This document shows positions 32,158-41,294 of a DNA stretch of 64,000 nt, piece after piece. How positions within the stretch are numbered: position 1 is the first letter of the stretch; each line of letters begins with the position of its first letter. The position numbers and the translations under genes were made by a program. This DNA is from Caulobacter sp. Root1455 (GTDB lineage: Bacteria > Pseudomonadota > Alphaproteobacteria > Caulobacterales > Caulobacteraceae). Where the stretch lies: assembly GCF_001426905.1 (NCBI RefSeq), contig NZ_LMFQ01000024.1, positions 534,234-598,233 on the forward strand. Reading direction: 5' to 3'. Below the pieces are notes generated by a model. The model was given only the letters and a program-made list of their open reading frames with translations, did no database searches and was not told the origin of the DNA.

Positions 32158-32258
32158 GTCATCCCGGGGCGGAGCGAAGCGCAGACCCGGGACCGCCGGA
32201 AGCGTGGCGTTCAGGCGTCGGTCCCGGATCGGCGCGCTGCGCGCTTGTCCGGGATGAC
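32158..32258. repeat. dispersed intergenic palindrome, family E
   Basis: Arms GTCATCCCGG...and CCGGGATGAC enclose inner GACCCGGGACCG / CGGTCCCGGATC. Related CATCCCG units occur at 51721-51744 and 63558-63587. Confidence 0.72.
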
Positions 32259-32278
32259 AAGGTTGGAAGGCGTGAAGG

Positions 32279-32614
32279 CTATGCCTCGCCGCCCTCATCG
32301 CCCACCACCGCATCGCCCGCGACGTCCGCGACGTCCTCGAAGCTGGTCGGGTCGCCTTCCATCCGCAGGCGCAGCCGGTAGACGCCGCGGAATTGCTCCG
32401 GATTCACCGGCTTGTTGTGGCGCAGGATGACGATCTTGCCCTCGCGGGCCAGCTCGATGGCGTTGGTGCGCACGTGGCCCAGCACGCGCTGCCAGCGCTC
32501 GGGCTCGACGGCCTTGGCGACCGACATCGGGTCGATGGACTTGCCGGCGGCCACGGCGGCCAGCTGGGACAGGATGGTGTCTTGGATCGGGGAAGAGGGG
32601 ATCGGGGTGGTCAT
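32279..32614 (-). CDS. DUF3253 domain protein
   Basis: A 111-residue protein with the winged-helix-like DUF3253 domain (residues about 10-80): ILSQLAAVAAGKSIDPMSVA, then RWQRVLGHVRTNAIELAREGKIVILR. Known members are of unknown function. The acidic C-terminal tail (FEDVADVAGDAVVGDEGGE) is low complexity. Divergent from the hotdog thioesterase gene. Confidence 0.78.
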   Translation of the reverse strand: MTTPIPSSPIQDTILSQLAAVAAGKSIDPMSVAKAVEPERWQRVLGHVRTNAIELAREGKIVILRHNKPVNPEQFRGVYRLRLRMEGDPTSFEDVADVAGDAVVGDEGGEA

Positions 32615-32728
32615 GGGCGGAGGGATGCCACGAATCCGTCAGCAGCGCGAGCGCGGCCGCTTGCCTCCGGCGACGCCGCGCCTTAGGTCCTCAAAGACAA
32701 CGCAAGGGTACGGGCAAGGGACGGAACG

Positions 32729-33178
32729 ATGGACGGCGGCAACGAGATCTGGGACGGGCCCAAGCTGGTGACGCAGGGCGAGTGGGCCGGCTGGCGCACC
32801 TGGGCCGGCATGGACGCCTTCGAGGACCAGACCGGGCCGTTCTACTTCAAGGAGGAGAACGGCGTCGTCCGCAGCGCCTTCCGCGCCGAGGCCCGGCACA
32901 TGAACGGCGGCGGCTTCATGCACGGCGGCTGCATGATGACGTTCGCCGACTATTCGCTGTTCTCGATCTCGTGGGCCCACCTGAAGGACGTGCGGGCCGT
33001 GACCGTCAGCCTGAACGGCGAGTTCCTGGGCCCGGCCAAGGCCGGCGACCTGGTGGAGTCGACCGGCGAGGTCACCAAGGCCGGCGGCTCGCTGCTGTTC
33101 GTGCGCGGGCTGATCTCGACCGGCGGTGCGCCGATGCTGAACTTCTCGGGCGTGATCAAGAAGATCCGCCAACGCTAG
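32729..33178 (+). CDS. hotdog-fold thioesterase (PaaI-like)
   Basis: The 149-residue protein has the hotdog signature NGGGFMHGGCMMTFADYSLF, with the HGG..FAD pattern of PaaI/YigI thioesterases. It hydrolyses an acyl- or aryl-CoA to free acid and CoA. It starts at the ATG at 32729. Lone gene between DUF3253 and a repeat; the substrate cannot be told. Confidence 0.88.
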   Translation: MDGGNEIWDGPKLVTQGEWAGWRTWAGMDAFEDQTGPFYFKEENGVVRSAFRAEARHMNGGGFMHGGCMMTFADYSLFSISWAHLKDVRAVTVSLNGEFLGPAKAGDLVESTGEVTKAGGSLLFVRGLISTGGAPMLNFSGVIKKIRQR

Positions 33179-33182
33179 TTGG

Positions 33183-33310
33183 CCCTCCCCCTGTGGGGGA
33201 GGCGGCCGAAGGCCGGTGGGGGGATATTGCGGCCGCGCCGCAGGCAGGATCGACCGTCCTAAAACTCCCCCCTCCGATCGCTTCGCGATCCCCCCCCAAA
33301 GGGGGAGGGA
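33183..33310. repeat. dispersed intergenic palindrome, family B
   Basis: Starts CCCTCCCCCTGTGGGGGAGG, has GGTGGGGGGA and CCTAAAACTCCCCCCTCCGATC inside, and ends CCAAAGGGGGAGGG. It is close to the copy at 19814-19947. It lies between convergent genes. Confidence 0.78.
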
Positions 33311-33325
33311 CTAAACCCGGTCCCC

Positions 33326-33943
33326 CTACACCCCCGCCTTCGCCGCCGGCCGCTCCATCATCCCGTCCAGCCAGCGCTTGACGTTGACCAGCTCCGGATC
33401 GGGCCGAAACCGCGCCATCCGGGCGAAGTCGAGGCCCGTCGCCGCCAGGATGTCGGCCATGGTCAGCCGGTCGCAGGCGATGAATTCGCTCTGGGCCAGC
33501 TGACGGTCCAGCGTCTTCAAACCCTTCTCGGCGATCGCCTTGTTGCTCGCCGCGATCTCGGGAACCTGGGTCTCGATGGCCGCCAGGGCCGGATGGGTAT
33601 GGCGCACCAGCATCATCAGCGGCGTGGCGACCATCATCTCGGCGCGGCGCATCCACATCTCGACCACCGCGGCCTCGCAGGCGTCGCGGCCGAACAGGTT
33701 GGGCTCGGGATAGACGCTCTCCAGGTAGCGGCAGATGGCCACCGACTCGGTGATCGTCTGGCCGTTGTCCATCTCGAGCGCCGGCACGTTGGGCAGGCCG
33801 GCCTTGGCCAGGTATTCGGGCGTGCGGTGCTGGCCGCCAAAGATGTCGACATCGACGATCTCGATGTCCTCGATCCCCTTCTCGGCCATGAACCAGCGCA
33901 CGCGGCGAGGATTGGGAGCGCGACGGCTGTCGTAGAGCTTCAT
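33326..33943 (-). CDS. glutathione S-transferase family protein
   Basis: A 205-residue GST with MKLYDSRRAPNPRRVRWFMAEKG, GLPNVPALEMDNGQTITESVAI and a helical C-terminal domain with LTMADILAATGLDFA. The ATG at 33943 follows GGAGGACACC. Third GST-like gene in the window. It is followed (upstream on the same strand) by a VOC-family gene, and the pair may both handle electrophiles such as aldehydes. Confidence 0.88.
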   Translation of the reverse strand: MKLYDSRRAPNPRRVRWFMAEKGIEDIEIVDVDIFGGQHRTPEYLAKAGLPNVPALEMDNGQTITESVAICRYLESVYPEPNLFGRDACEAAVVEMWMRRAEMMVATPLMMLVRHTHPALAAIETQVPEIAASNKAIAEKGLKTLDRQLAQSEFIACDRLTMADILAATGLDFARMARFRPDPELVNVKRWLDGMMERPAAKAGV

Positions 33944-33978
33944 GGTGTCCTCCCGAGTTTGGCCGGAGGATGCGCGGT

Positions 33979-34371
33979 TTACGGCACGGAAGAAAAGCCC
34001 GCGATCGCCTGGCCGAACGCGATCAGGTTGCCGTCCGGGGCCAGGACCAGCAGCTCGCGCTGGCCGTAGGGCTTGTTCGCCGGGCCATGGACGTCGCGCG
34101 GCGGCAGGGTGTCGAGCCGCGGCTTGAGCTCGGCGTACAGGGCGTCGACGTCGCGGACGTCGACATAGTAGGCGAAGCGTCGGTTGCCGGGCGGCGCCCC
34201 GTCCTCGCCCTGCCCGGCCAGGATGCGGACCCCCGCCCCTTCCCGCTCGACATAGGCGTAGTCGTTTGCGCGGAACAGCGTCTCGAACCCGAGGATGTCG
34301 GTAAAGAACGCCAGGGCCGGCTCCAGGGCCGGCACGTGCATGAAGGGGGTGATCTGGATGAAGTTCGACAT
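33979..34371 (-). CDS. VOC family protein (glyoxalase/bleomycin-resistance fold)
   Basis: The 130-residue protein has the VOC fold: ITPFMHVPALEPALAFFTDILGFETLF and the C-terminal ELLVLAPDGNLIAFGQ. Metal ligands are not fully obvious (His in FMHVP and Glu in QRELLV are candidates). It could be a dioxygenase-, isomerase- or drug-binding-type protein. It lies 35 bases before the GST gene on the minus strand, so co-expression is likely. Confidence 0.82.
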   Translation of the reverse strand: MSNFIQITPFMHVPALEPALAFFTDILGFETLFRANDYAYVEREGAGVRILAGQGEDGAPPGNRRFAYYVDVRDVDALYAELKPRLDTLPPRDVHGPANKPYGQRELLVLAPDGNLIAFGQAIAGFSSVP

Positions 34372-34409
34372 CGCCGGCGCCTCCTGGACGGAGCAAACGC
34401 CGCAGTGAG

Positions 34410-34443
34410 GGTCCTGTCCAGACGCGGACGCCTGGACAGGATC
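34410..34443 (-). terminator. hairpin after nupC-type gene
   Basis: CCTGTCCAG (34413-34421) and CTGGACAGG (34432-34440) form a 9-bp stem extended by GGTC/GATCC with one mismatch and a 10-base loop. There is no U-run, so it may be a weak or Rho-aided terminator between the transporter gene and the VOC/GST pair. Confidence 0.5.
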
Positions 34444-34449
34444 CCGACG

Positions 34450-35733
34450 CTAGAGCCCGAACCAGCCTCGCGGCATCAGGCCGATCAGCGAACCGGTCAG
34501 GCAGGTGGCCAGGAAGCCGGCCATCATCGCCTTCCAGACCAGGCCCAGCACCTCTTGCCGACGCGCGGGCACCAGCACCGAGAAGCCGGCCACGTTCATG
34601 CCCACCGAGCCGATGTTGGCGAAGCCGCACAACGCATAGGTCATGATCATCCGGGTGCGCGGGTCCAGCAGTTCGGGGCCCACCTTGGCCAGTTGGATGA
34701 AGGCGGTGAACTCGGTCAGGATCAGCTTGACGCCCAGCAGGCCGCCGGCGCTGCCGGCTTCCTTCCAGGGGATGCCCATGGCCCAGGCCAGCGGCGCGAA
34801 GACGATGCCCAGCACGCGGGCGATGCTCAGGTGCTCGCCGCCGACCATCGGCAGGGCGAACAGGATCTTGTCGACCATGGTGGCCAGGGCGATGAAGACG
34901 ATCAGGGTGGCGCCGACGTTCAAGGCGATCTGCAGCCCGTCGGTGGTGCCCTTCATGACCGCGTCGATCGAGCTGCCGTAGGTCTTGTCCTCCTCGGCCA
35001 GGTCCAGGTCGTCGGACTTCTCGCTGGGGTCGCCGGGCACCATGATCCGGGCCAGCAGCACCCCGGCCGGGGCCGAGATCAGCGAGGCGGCCAGCACGTG
35101 GGCGGCGGCGTTGGGCAGCACGTCGTGCAGGATGGTGGCGTAGGCGACCATGGTCGAGCCGGACACGCAGGCCATGCCGACCGCGATCAGCATGAACAGT
35201 TCCGACCGCGTCAGGCGCTCCAGATAGGCGCGGATGAAGATCGGGCCTTCGATCTGGCCCATGAAGATGGTGGCGGCGGTGGCCAGGGCCGGCGGGCCGC
35301 GCAGGCCCAGGGTCTTCTGGAACAGGAAGCCCAGGCCCTTGGCCAGCCACTTCAGGATGCCCCAGTGCCACAGCAGGGCCGACAGGGCGCAGACCACCAG
35401 GATCACCGGCATGACGCGGAAGGCGAACAGGAAGCCGGCCCCCGGATTGGTCTCGGTGTAGGGCGGCGTGGTGCCCGACAGGTAGCCGAACACGAAATTG
35501 GTGCCCGCCTGGGTCGACGAGGCCAGGCCTTCGACCGCGCCGTTCACGCCCTGCAGCGCGTCGCGCGTGGCGGGCAGACGGAACAGCACGAAGACCAGGA
35601 GCAGCTGGATGGCGATCGCGCAGACGGCCAGCACCAGCGGAAAGCGCTTGCGGTTCTCGGACACGAGCCAGCAAAGGCCGAGGATCAGCGCCACGCCCGA
35701 CAGGGCCTGGACGTTCTCGGGAAGGAAGATCAA
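34450..35733 (-). CDS. nupC: concentrative nucleoside transporter (NupC/CNT family)
   Basis: The 427-residue integral membrane protein has CNT-family motifs: GTNFVFGYL, FAFRVMPVILVVCALSALL, the GQIEGPIFIRAYL pore helix and TYALCGFANIGSVGMNVAG at the C terminus. CNT proteins bring nucleosides in with H+ or Na+. I take the TTG at 35733 (LIFLPENVQALSG) as start, with AGGA upstream. It may salvage nucleosides freed by the exported S1/P1 nuclease encoded at 30451-31371, though they are not adjacent. Confidence 0.9.
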   Translation of the reverse strand: MIFLPENVQALSGVALILGLCWLVSENRKRFPLVLAVCAIAIQLLLVFVLFRLPATRDALQGVNGAVEGLASSTQAGTNFVFGYLSGTTPPYTETNPGAGFLFAFRVMPVILVVCALSALLWHWGILKWLAKGLGFLFQKTLGLRGPPALATAATIFMGQIEGPIFIRAYLERLTRSELFMLIAVGMACVSGSTMVAYATILHDVLPNAAAHVLAASLISAPAGVLLARIMVPGDPSEKSDDLDLAEEDKTYGSSIDAVMKGTTDGLQIALNVGATLIVFIALATMVDKILFALPMVGGEHLSIARVLGIVFAPLAWAMGIPWKEAGSAGGLLGVKLILTEFTAFIQLAKVGPELLDPRTRMIMTYALCGFANIGSVGMNVAGFSVLVPARRQEVLGLVWKAMMAGFLATCLTGSLIGLMPRGWFGL

Positions 35734-35874
35734 GGCGGAAGATCCTAAATGAGCGACGCGCCCCCGCGACGCAGCCAAGGGACCAAATGACTATGAATGG
35801 GGGGCGCGGCGCAAGCGCTATGCTGCGCGGACCGCGAGGGCCGAGCGATCCGCCCGTCCCTCGCGCGCCGGGGT

Positions 35875-36636
35875 TCAGGCCGCGACGTCGACCGAAGACG
35901 TGGTCGAGGCGGTCGCGTCGGCCAGGCCGGCGGCCAGCTGGCTGAGCAGCTTTCGCATCAGATCGGCGGCGTCGGTCGAGACGTCCGACCCCAGCTGGTC
36001 GACCGCCGAGGTCAGGGTCTGGGCCAGCTCGTCGGCCGTGACCACGCCGTCGCCGTTCAGGTCGGCGGCGTCGGTCGAGGCGCTGGTCGAGGACCCGCCG
36101 GCGTCGGCGCTGTCGCTGGGCGGCGGACCGGGCGGCGGGCCGCCGGCCCCGTGCGGTCCGCCCATCCCGCCTTGGGGCGGCTTCATGGCCTGGAACTCGC
36201 TCAGCGACAGCGCCCCGTCGCCGTCCGCGTCGCCCTTGGCGAGCATGTCGGACGCCATGTCCGCGGCGCCGGGCGCGTCGGCCGGCAGGTCCGTCGGGGC
36301 GTGGGCCGCCATGGCCGTGGCCAGTTCGTCGCTGGTCACCGTCCCGTCGCCGTCCGCGTCGGCGTCGGCGAACATCGAGGCGGCGCGGTCGCTCTGATCC
36401 GTCTGCTGTGTCGAGAGCAGCGAGGCCAGTGTATCGGCGCTGAAACCCTGGCCCGACGAAGACCAGCCCTGCATCGGCGGCGGCGGACCGTTCCTGCCGC
36501 CCGACGGCAGGTTTTGCCCCACCGACGCGACCGGATCGCTCGATGTCGAGTCGCCGGCGGTTTGGACCTGGGCGGTCGCTCTCGCCTGCAGCAGCTGCTG
36601 CAAAAGCGAAGAAGACCCAACACTGGAAATAGTCAT
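35875..36636 (-). CDS. EF-hand domain protein
   Basis: The 253-residue protein carries three recognisable EF-hand loops: DADADGDGTVTSDE (about residue 90), KGDADGDGALSLSE (about 133, first residue non-acidic) and AADLNGDGVVTADE (about 192). Between them is a Gly/Pro-rich linker (GGMGGPHGAGGPPPGPP). It starts MTISSVGSSSLLQQLLQ; no classical signal peptide is seen. It probably binds calcium and may be exported by an unconventional route, as the sequence is Ser/Thr/Asp-rich and cysteine-free. It is divergent from the ABC exporter operon. Confidence 0.82.
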   Translation of the reverse strand: MTISSVGSSSLLQQLLQARATAQVQTAGDSTSSDPVASVGQNLPSGGRNGPPPPMQGWSSSGQGFSADTLASLLSTQQTDQSDRAASMFADADADGDGTVTSDELATAMAAHAPTDLPADAPGAADMASDMLAKGDADGDGALSLSEFQAMKPPQGGMGGPHGAGGPPPGPPPSDSADAGGSSTSASTDAADLNGDGVVTADELAQTLTSAVDQLGSDVSTDAADLMRKLLSQLAAGLADATASTTSSVDVAA

Positions 36637-36945
36637 CGATCTCTCCTTTGGGAAGGCGCGCCGGTCCCTGCGCCGACGCCCGCGCCGAAACTCGACGCGG
36701 TGAGCGAGGTGCGAAAAACGTGCCTTATTTCAATCTGTTACGCCGGTGATACAATGCCCCGCCCATCGATGCGCCGGGAGGGGATCGGGAAGCTTCGCCT
36801 GACGGCGCGCACGCGCCGCCGCGCCGCCGATAGAGGCAAGGCGCCGCTTCCAAAGCACGCGTCGCGCGTCTTACCTCGATTTAACTTGGCCGCTTGTCGT
36901 TCGCCGGGCATTGCTGCAACCCTAGATTTGGGGAGCGGATCGCGC

Positions 36946-38135
36946 ATGTCGTTGGCGTTGGCCACACTGTTGTACGAGTGGCGTCGATACATGGCGGCCG
37001 TGGTCGCCTTGGCGTTTTCCGGTCTGCTGGTTCTGGCCCAGGTCGGCATCTTCGTCGGCATCGGCAAAGGCTTCACCGCCCAGATCGACCGCGCCCGCGC
37101 CGACATCATGATCCTGGGTCCCGGCGCCAAGGCGCTGTTCAACGGCGGGCCGTCCGGCCTGCCGCGCCGGATGATCCCGCTGGTCTACACCCACCCCGAG
37201 GTGCTGCAGGTGGCCCCGCTGGACGGGTCCGGCGGCCGCTTCCAGAACATCCTGACGCCCGAGCAGCAGGCCAAGGCCGAGGCCCGCGCCAAGAAGGGCG
37301 GCAAGGGCGGCGGCGGCGGCCGCAAGAGCGAGTTCGTCAATGTCACGGTCATCGACGCCATCCCCGGCTACGTCACCGTGCCGACCGACTACAGCCTCAG
37401 CATGGTCGAGGCCCTGCGCCAGCCCTACGCCGTCGCGGTCGACCGCACCGCCCTGCCCCGCCTGGGGGTCAAGAAGGGCGACAAGGCGCTCTACAACGGC
37501 AAGACCATCACCATCGGCGTGGTCACCGACGGCTATCCCAACATCATCCAGCCCACCCTGGTGATGTCGCGCGACACCCTGCGCATGCTGGGCGAGGCCG
37601 ACACCGGCCAGCGGGTCGGTCCGCTGATGGTGCAGATCCGCGACCCGGCCCGCGCCGAGATCGTCGCGGCCCAGCTGAACAAGAAGGGCGACGGCAAGTT
37701 CCGCGCCTGGACCCGCCAGGAACTGGCCGACGCCAATTCCGGCGCGATGTTCGAGGATCAGATCATCGGCATCATCCTGGGCTTTTCCGCCTTCCTGGGC
37801 CTGCTGATCGGGGTGGTGATCACCTGGCAGACCCTGCGCCAGGCGATCATGGCCAACATCAAGGAGTTCGCCAGCCTGCGCGCCCTGGGCGTGTCGATGG
37901 GCGACCTGCGCAACATCGTCATGGAGCTCAGCTTCTGGGTCGGCATAACCGGCGTGCTGGCCTCGGGCCTGCTGACCTGGCTGTGCTGGCTGATCGCGAC
38001 GGCCAACGGCGTGCCCATGGCCTTCCCGCCGGTGCTGGTCGGGGTGGTCGCGGTGTTCCTCGTCGTCATCGCCATGCTGTCCGGCTTCCTGTCGCTGGGC
38101 GTCCTGAAGAACAGCCAACCCGCGGACCTTTTGCG

Positions 38136-38139
<4 letters not shown>
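36946..38139 (+). CDS. ABC transporter permease, FtsX/DevC-like
   Basis: The 397-residue protein has an N-terminal membrane helix (about 15-40), a large periplasmic MacB-like domain and a C-terminal FtsX domain with three helices (about 270-385), ending LGVLKNSQPADLLR. It resembles the DevC permease of DevBCA exporters. A Lys/Gly-rich segment (AKKGGKGGGGGRKSE, about 115-130) interrupts the periplasmic domain. Its stop overlaps the ATPase start (ATGA). Together with the next two genes it forms a tripartite exporter core. Confidence 0.9.
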
Positions 38140-38885
<746 letters not shown>

Positions 38886-38906
38886 CTTTCTGGGGAAACT
38901 CTCAAA

Positions 38907-39911
38907 ATGCCCGCGTTCCTGCGCCGTCCCGCCTTCTGGATCGTCATCGCCCTCGTCCTGCTCGGCGGCGGGGGGTTCTTCTTCATGAAGGGCCAGGCCG
39001 CCGAGAAGAAGAAGAAGCTCGAGGCCGCCGCCGTCCAGGAGGAGCCCAGCCCCTACGCCGCCATCGCCAACGGCAAGGCCGACGTCGAGGGCGGCATCAT
39101 CCAGGTGGCCGCGCGCCGCCAGGGCATCGTGCGCGAGGTGTTCGTGCAGGAGGGCCAGGACGTGGTCGCCGGCCAGGAGCTGGCCAAGCAGGAGGACGAC
39201 GACGCCCGTCTGGCCGCCGCCACCGCCTCGGCCAGCCTGGCCTCGGCCCGCGCCCAGCTGGCCGTCCACCAGGTGCAGCTGCGCACCGGCCAGCGCGAGT
39301 ACAAGCGCCTGCAGAACCTGTCGGCCTCCAACTTCGTGGCCGGCCAGCGCCTCGACGCCGCCCAGGACCAGATCGCCTCGGCCAACGCCAACATTCAGGC
39401 GCAACAGGCCGCGATCGAGGTGGCGACCGCCCAATTGGCCCAGGCCCGCTACAACCAGGAACTGACGGTGATCCGCGCCCCGGCCAATGGCCGCATCGCC
39501 CGCCGCTACGCCAATCCCGGCTCGGGCGCCTCGACCCTGAACGTCACCCCGATGTTCGATCTGGAGCCCCAGACCGCCCGCATCGTCCGCGCCGAGATCG
39601 TCGAGGCCGACATCCCCAACGTCACGATCGGCCAGGAGGTCGAGATCCAGCCGGAAGGCGACCCGACCAAGACCTACATCGGCAAGGTCCTGCGCCGCGC
39701 CGCGGTGTTCGGGGCGCGCAAGCTGGCCTCCGACGATCCCAGCCAGCGCAGCGACGAGCGGGTCGTCGAGGTGGTGGTCAGCGCTGACGGCGCCCCGATG
39801 CTGGTCGGCCAGCGCGTGCTGGTGAAGTTCATGAAGCCCGGCCAGAAGGCCGGCGTGAAGCGCGACCAGCCCAAGCCGCCGGTGGCCGGGGGCGACAAGA
39901 AGAAGGCGTAA
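38907..39911 (+). CDS. membrane fusion protein of ABC exporter (HlyD/DevB-like)
   Basis: A 334-residue periplasmic adaptor with an N-terminal membrane anchor (about 5-28), a biotinyl-lipoyl-like segment IIQVAARRQGIVREVFVQEGQDV, a helical hairpin (about 100-170 with repeated Ala/Gln) and the ELTVIRAPANGRIARRYAN half of the lipoyl domain. It links the ABC pump to an outer membrane channel, not encoded here. It lies 21 bases after the ATPase gene, so it is the third operon gene. Confidence 0.9.
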   Translation: MPAFLRRPAFWIVIALVLLGGGGFFFMKGQAAEKKKKLEAAAVQEEPSPYAAIANGKADVEGGIIQVAARRQGIVREVFVQEGQDVVAGQELAKQEDDDARLAAATASASLASARAQLAVHQVQLRTGQREYKRLQNLSASNFVAGQRLDAAQDQIASANANIQAQQAAIEVATAQLAQARYNQELTVIRAPANGRIARRYANPGSGASTLNVTPMFDLEPQTARIVRAEIVEADIPNVTIGQEVEIQPEGDPTKTYIGKVLRRAAVFGARKLASDDPSQRSDERVVEVVVSADGAPMLVGQRVLVKFMKPGQKAGVKRDQPKPPVAGGDKKKA

Positions 39912-39916
39912 GGCGC

Positions 39917-40038
39917 CCTCTTCCCCCTCTGGGGGAGGAGCGCCGCGGGCGCGGAGGGGGCAAGTGTTCGCCCGCTCCGCACCTGATGCTTGCCCTCTCC
40001 GGTCGCTGCGCGACCTCCTCCCCCAAAGGGGGAAGAGG
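39917..40038. repeat. dispersed intergenic palindrome, family B variant
   Basis: Arms CCTCTTCCCCCTCTGGGGGAGG and CCTCCCCCAAAGGGGGAAGAGG, with GGCGCG inverted parts inside. It lies 3' of the ABC operon and may end it. Confidence 0.75.
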
Positions 40039-40112
40039 CTCCATCTTGACGCCCCCTCTCCCGCGCCGCACAAACGCGCCAAACCAAACACGCGTTTGAG
40101 GGAGAGAAGAGC

Positions 40113-41021
40113 ATGGCGGACGATATCCGGTTCGACGGTCAGGTGGCGATCGTCACGGGGGCCGGTGGCGGTCTGGGCCGGCAGCATGCGCTGGAGCTGG
40201 CGCGGCGCGGGGCCAAGGTGGTGGTCAACGATCTGGGCGGCAGCGTCGACGGCTCGGGCGGCTCGTCCGAGGCGGCCAAGGCGGTCGTGGCCGAGATCGA
40301 AGCGGCCGGCGGCCAGGCCATCGCCCACGGCGCCTCGGTGACCGACGACGCCGGAGTCGCCGACCTGGTCAAGACGACCATGGACAAGTGGGGCCGGATC
40401 GACATCCTGATCGCCAACGCGGGCATCCTGCGCGACCGCACCCTGACCAAGATGGAGCTGGCCGACTTCGAGGCCGTGATCCAGGTCCACGTGTTCGGCA
40501 CCTTCAAGCCGATCAAGGCCGTCTGGGACATCATGAAGGCCCAGAACTACGGCCGCATCGTCGTGACCACCTCGTCCTCGGGCATGTACGGCAACTTCGG
40601 CCAGTCCAACTACGGCGCGGCCAAGATGGCGGTGCTGGGTCTGATGAACACGCTGAAGCTGGAAGGCGCCAAGAACAACGTCAAGATCAACGCCATCAGC
40701 CCGGTGGCCGCCACCCGCATGACCGAAGGCCTGATGCCGCCGGAAGTGCTGGAGAAGCTGAAGCCGGAATATGTCACCCCGGGCGTGGTCTATCTGGTGT
40801 CGGAAGACGCCCCGACCGGCGCGATCCTGACCGCCGGCGCGGGCGCCTTCGCCCTGTCGCGGATCTTCGAGACCGAGGGCGTCTATCTGGGCGAAGGCGG
40901 GCTGTCGGCCGAGGAAGTGCGTGACAACTGGGACAAGATCACCGCCGAGCCCGACCAGAAGGCCTATTTCAACGGCGGCGAACAGGGCGCGAAGTTCTTC
41001 CGCAAGCTCGCGGGCGGCTAG
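40113..41021 (+). CDS. short-chain dehydrogenase/reductase
   Basis: The 302-residue protein has an SDR Rossmann fold: VAIVTGAGGGLGRQHALELARRGA (TGxxxGxG), NAGIL and the YGAAK catalytic pair with SSSGMYG serine. It is most like the dehydrogenase part of peroxisomal multifunctional enzyme 2/17-beta-HSD4 and could oxidise a 3-hydroxyacyl-CoA or a related alcohol. The ATG at 40113 has GAGGGAGAG upstream. The longer C-terminal region (EGVYLGEGGLSAEEVRDNWD) is typical of that group. Confidence 0.9.
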   Translation: MADDIRFDGQVAIVTGAGGGLGRQHALELARRGAKVVVNDLGGSVDGSGGSSEAAKAVVAEIEAAGGQAIAHGASVTDDAGVADLVKTTMDKWGRIDILIANAGILRDRTLTKMELADFEAVIQVHVFGTFKPIKAVWDIMKAQNYGRIVVTTSSSGMYGNFGQSNYGAAKMAVLGLMNTLKLEGAKNNVKINAISPVAATRMTEGLMPPEVLEKLKPEYVTPGVVYLVSEDAPTGAILTAGAGAFALSRIFETEGVYLGEGGLSAEEVRDNWDKITAEPDQKAYFNGGEQGAKFFRKLAGG

Positions 41022-41048
41022 GTCTTCGCCGGAGGTTACTGAACCGCG

Positions 41049-41097
41049 GCGCGAACGAGCTCGGCGTAGATTTCCCTTACGTCAGCCCGTTCGCGCC
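41049..41097. promoter_or_regulatory. inverted repeat in SDR-porin intergenic region
   Basis: Ten-base arms GGCGCGAACG (41049-41058) and CGTTCGCGCC (41088-41097) are perfect complements separated by 29 bases. It may be a terminator of the SDR gene or an operator. The downstream half of this gap (41140-41225) is unusually A+T-rich and holds two TTGACTT.ATG copies (41168 and 41218), so a promoter for the porin probably sits there. Confidence 0.45.
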
Positions 41098-41294
41098 AAA
41101 TTTAGGCAACCTCAAGCACTTCTGACGTAACGTCGAAATATAGACCGCTGGTTTTGGGTCATATTATTTGACTTGATGTATAAAATTCACCGGTACACGA
41201 ATAAAAAGCAACGTTTTTTGACTTAATGCGTTAGAGCGACGGCAACCGGCGCCATCAAGGGCGTCGGAACTTCCTCCCCAGAAGGTCGTCTTTC

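Noticed and set aside
35797..36945. N-terminal extension of the ABC permease to 780 residues
   Set aside because: The leading 380 residues are antisense to the EF-hand protein and contain no membrane or family feature. The ATG at 36946 starts the conserved protein.
36740..36945. CtrA site (TTAA-N7-TTAA) before the ABC operon
   Set aside because: Only an isolated TTAA half-site was seen, with no second half at the right distance.
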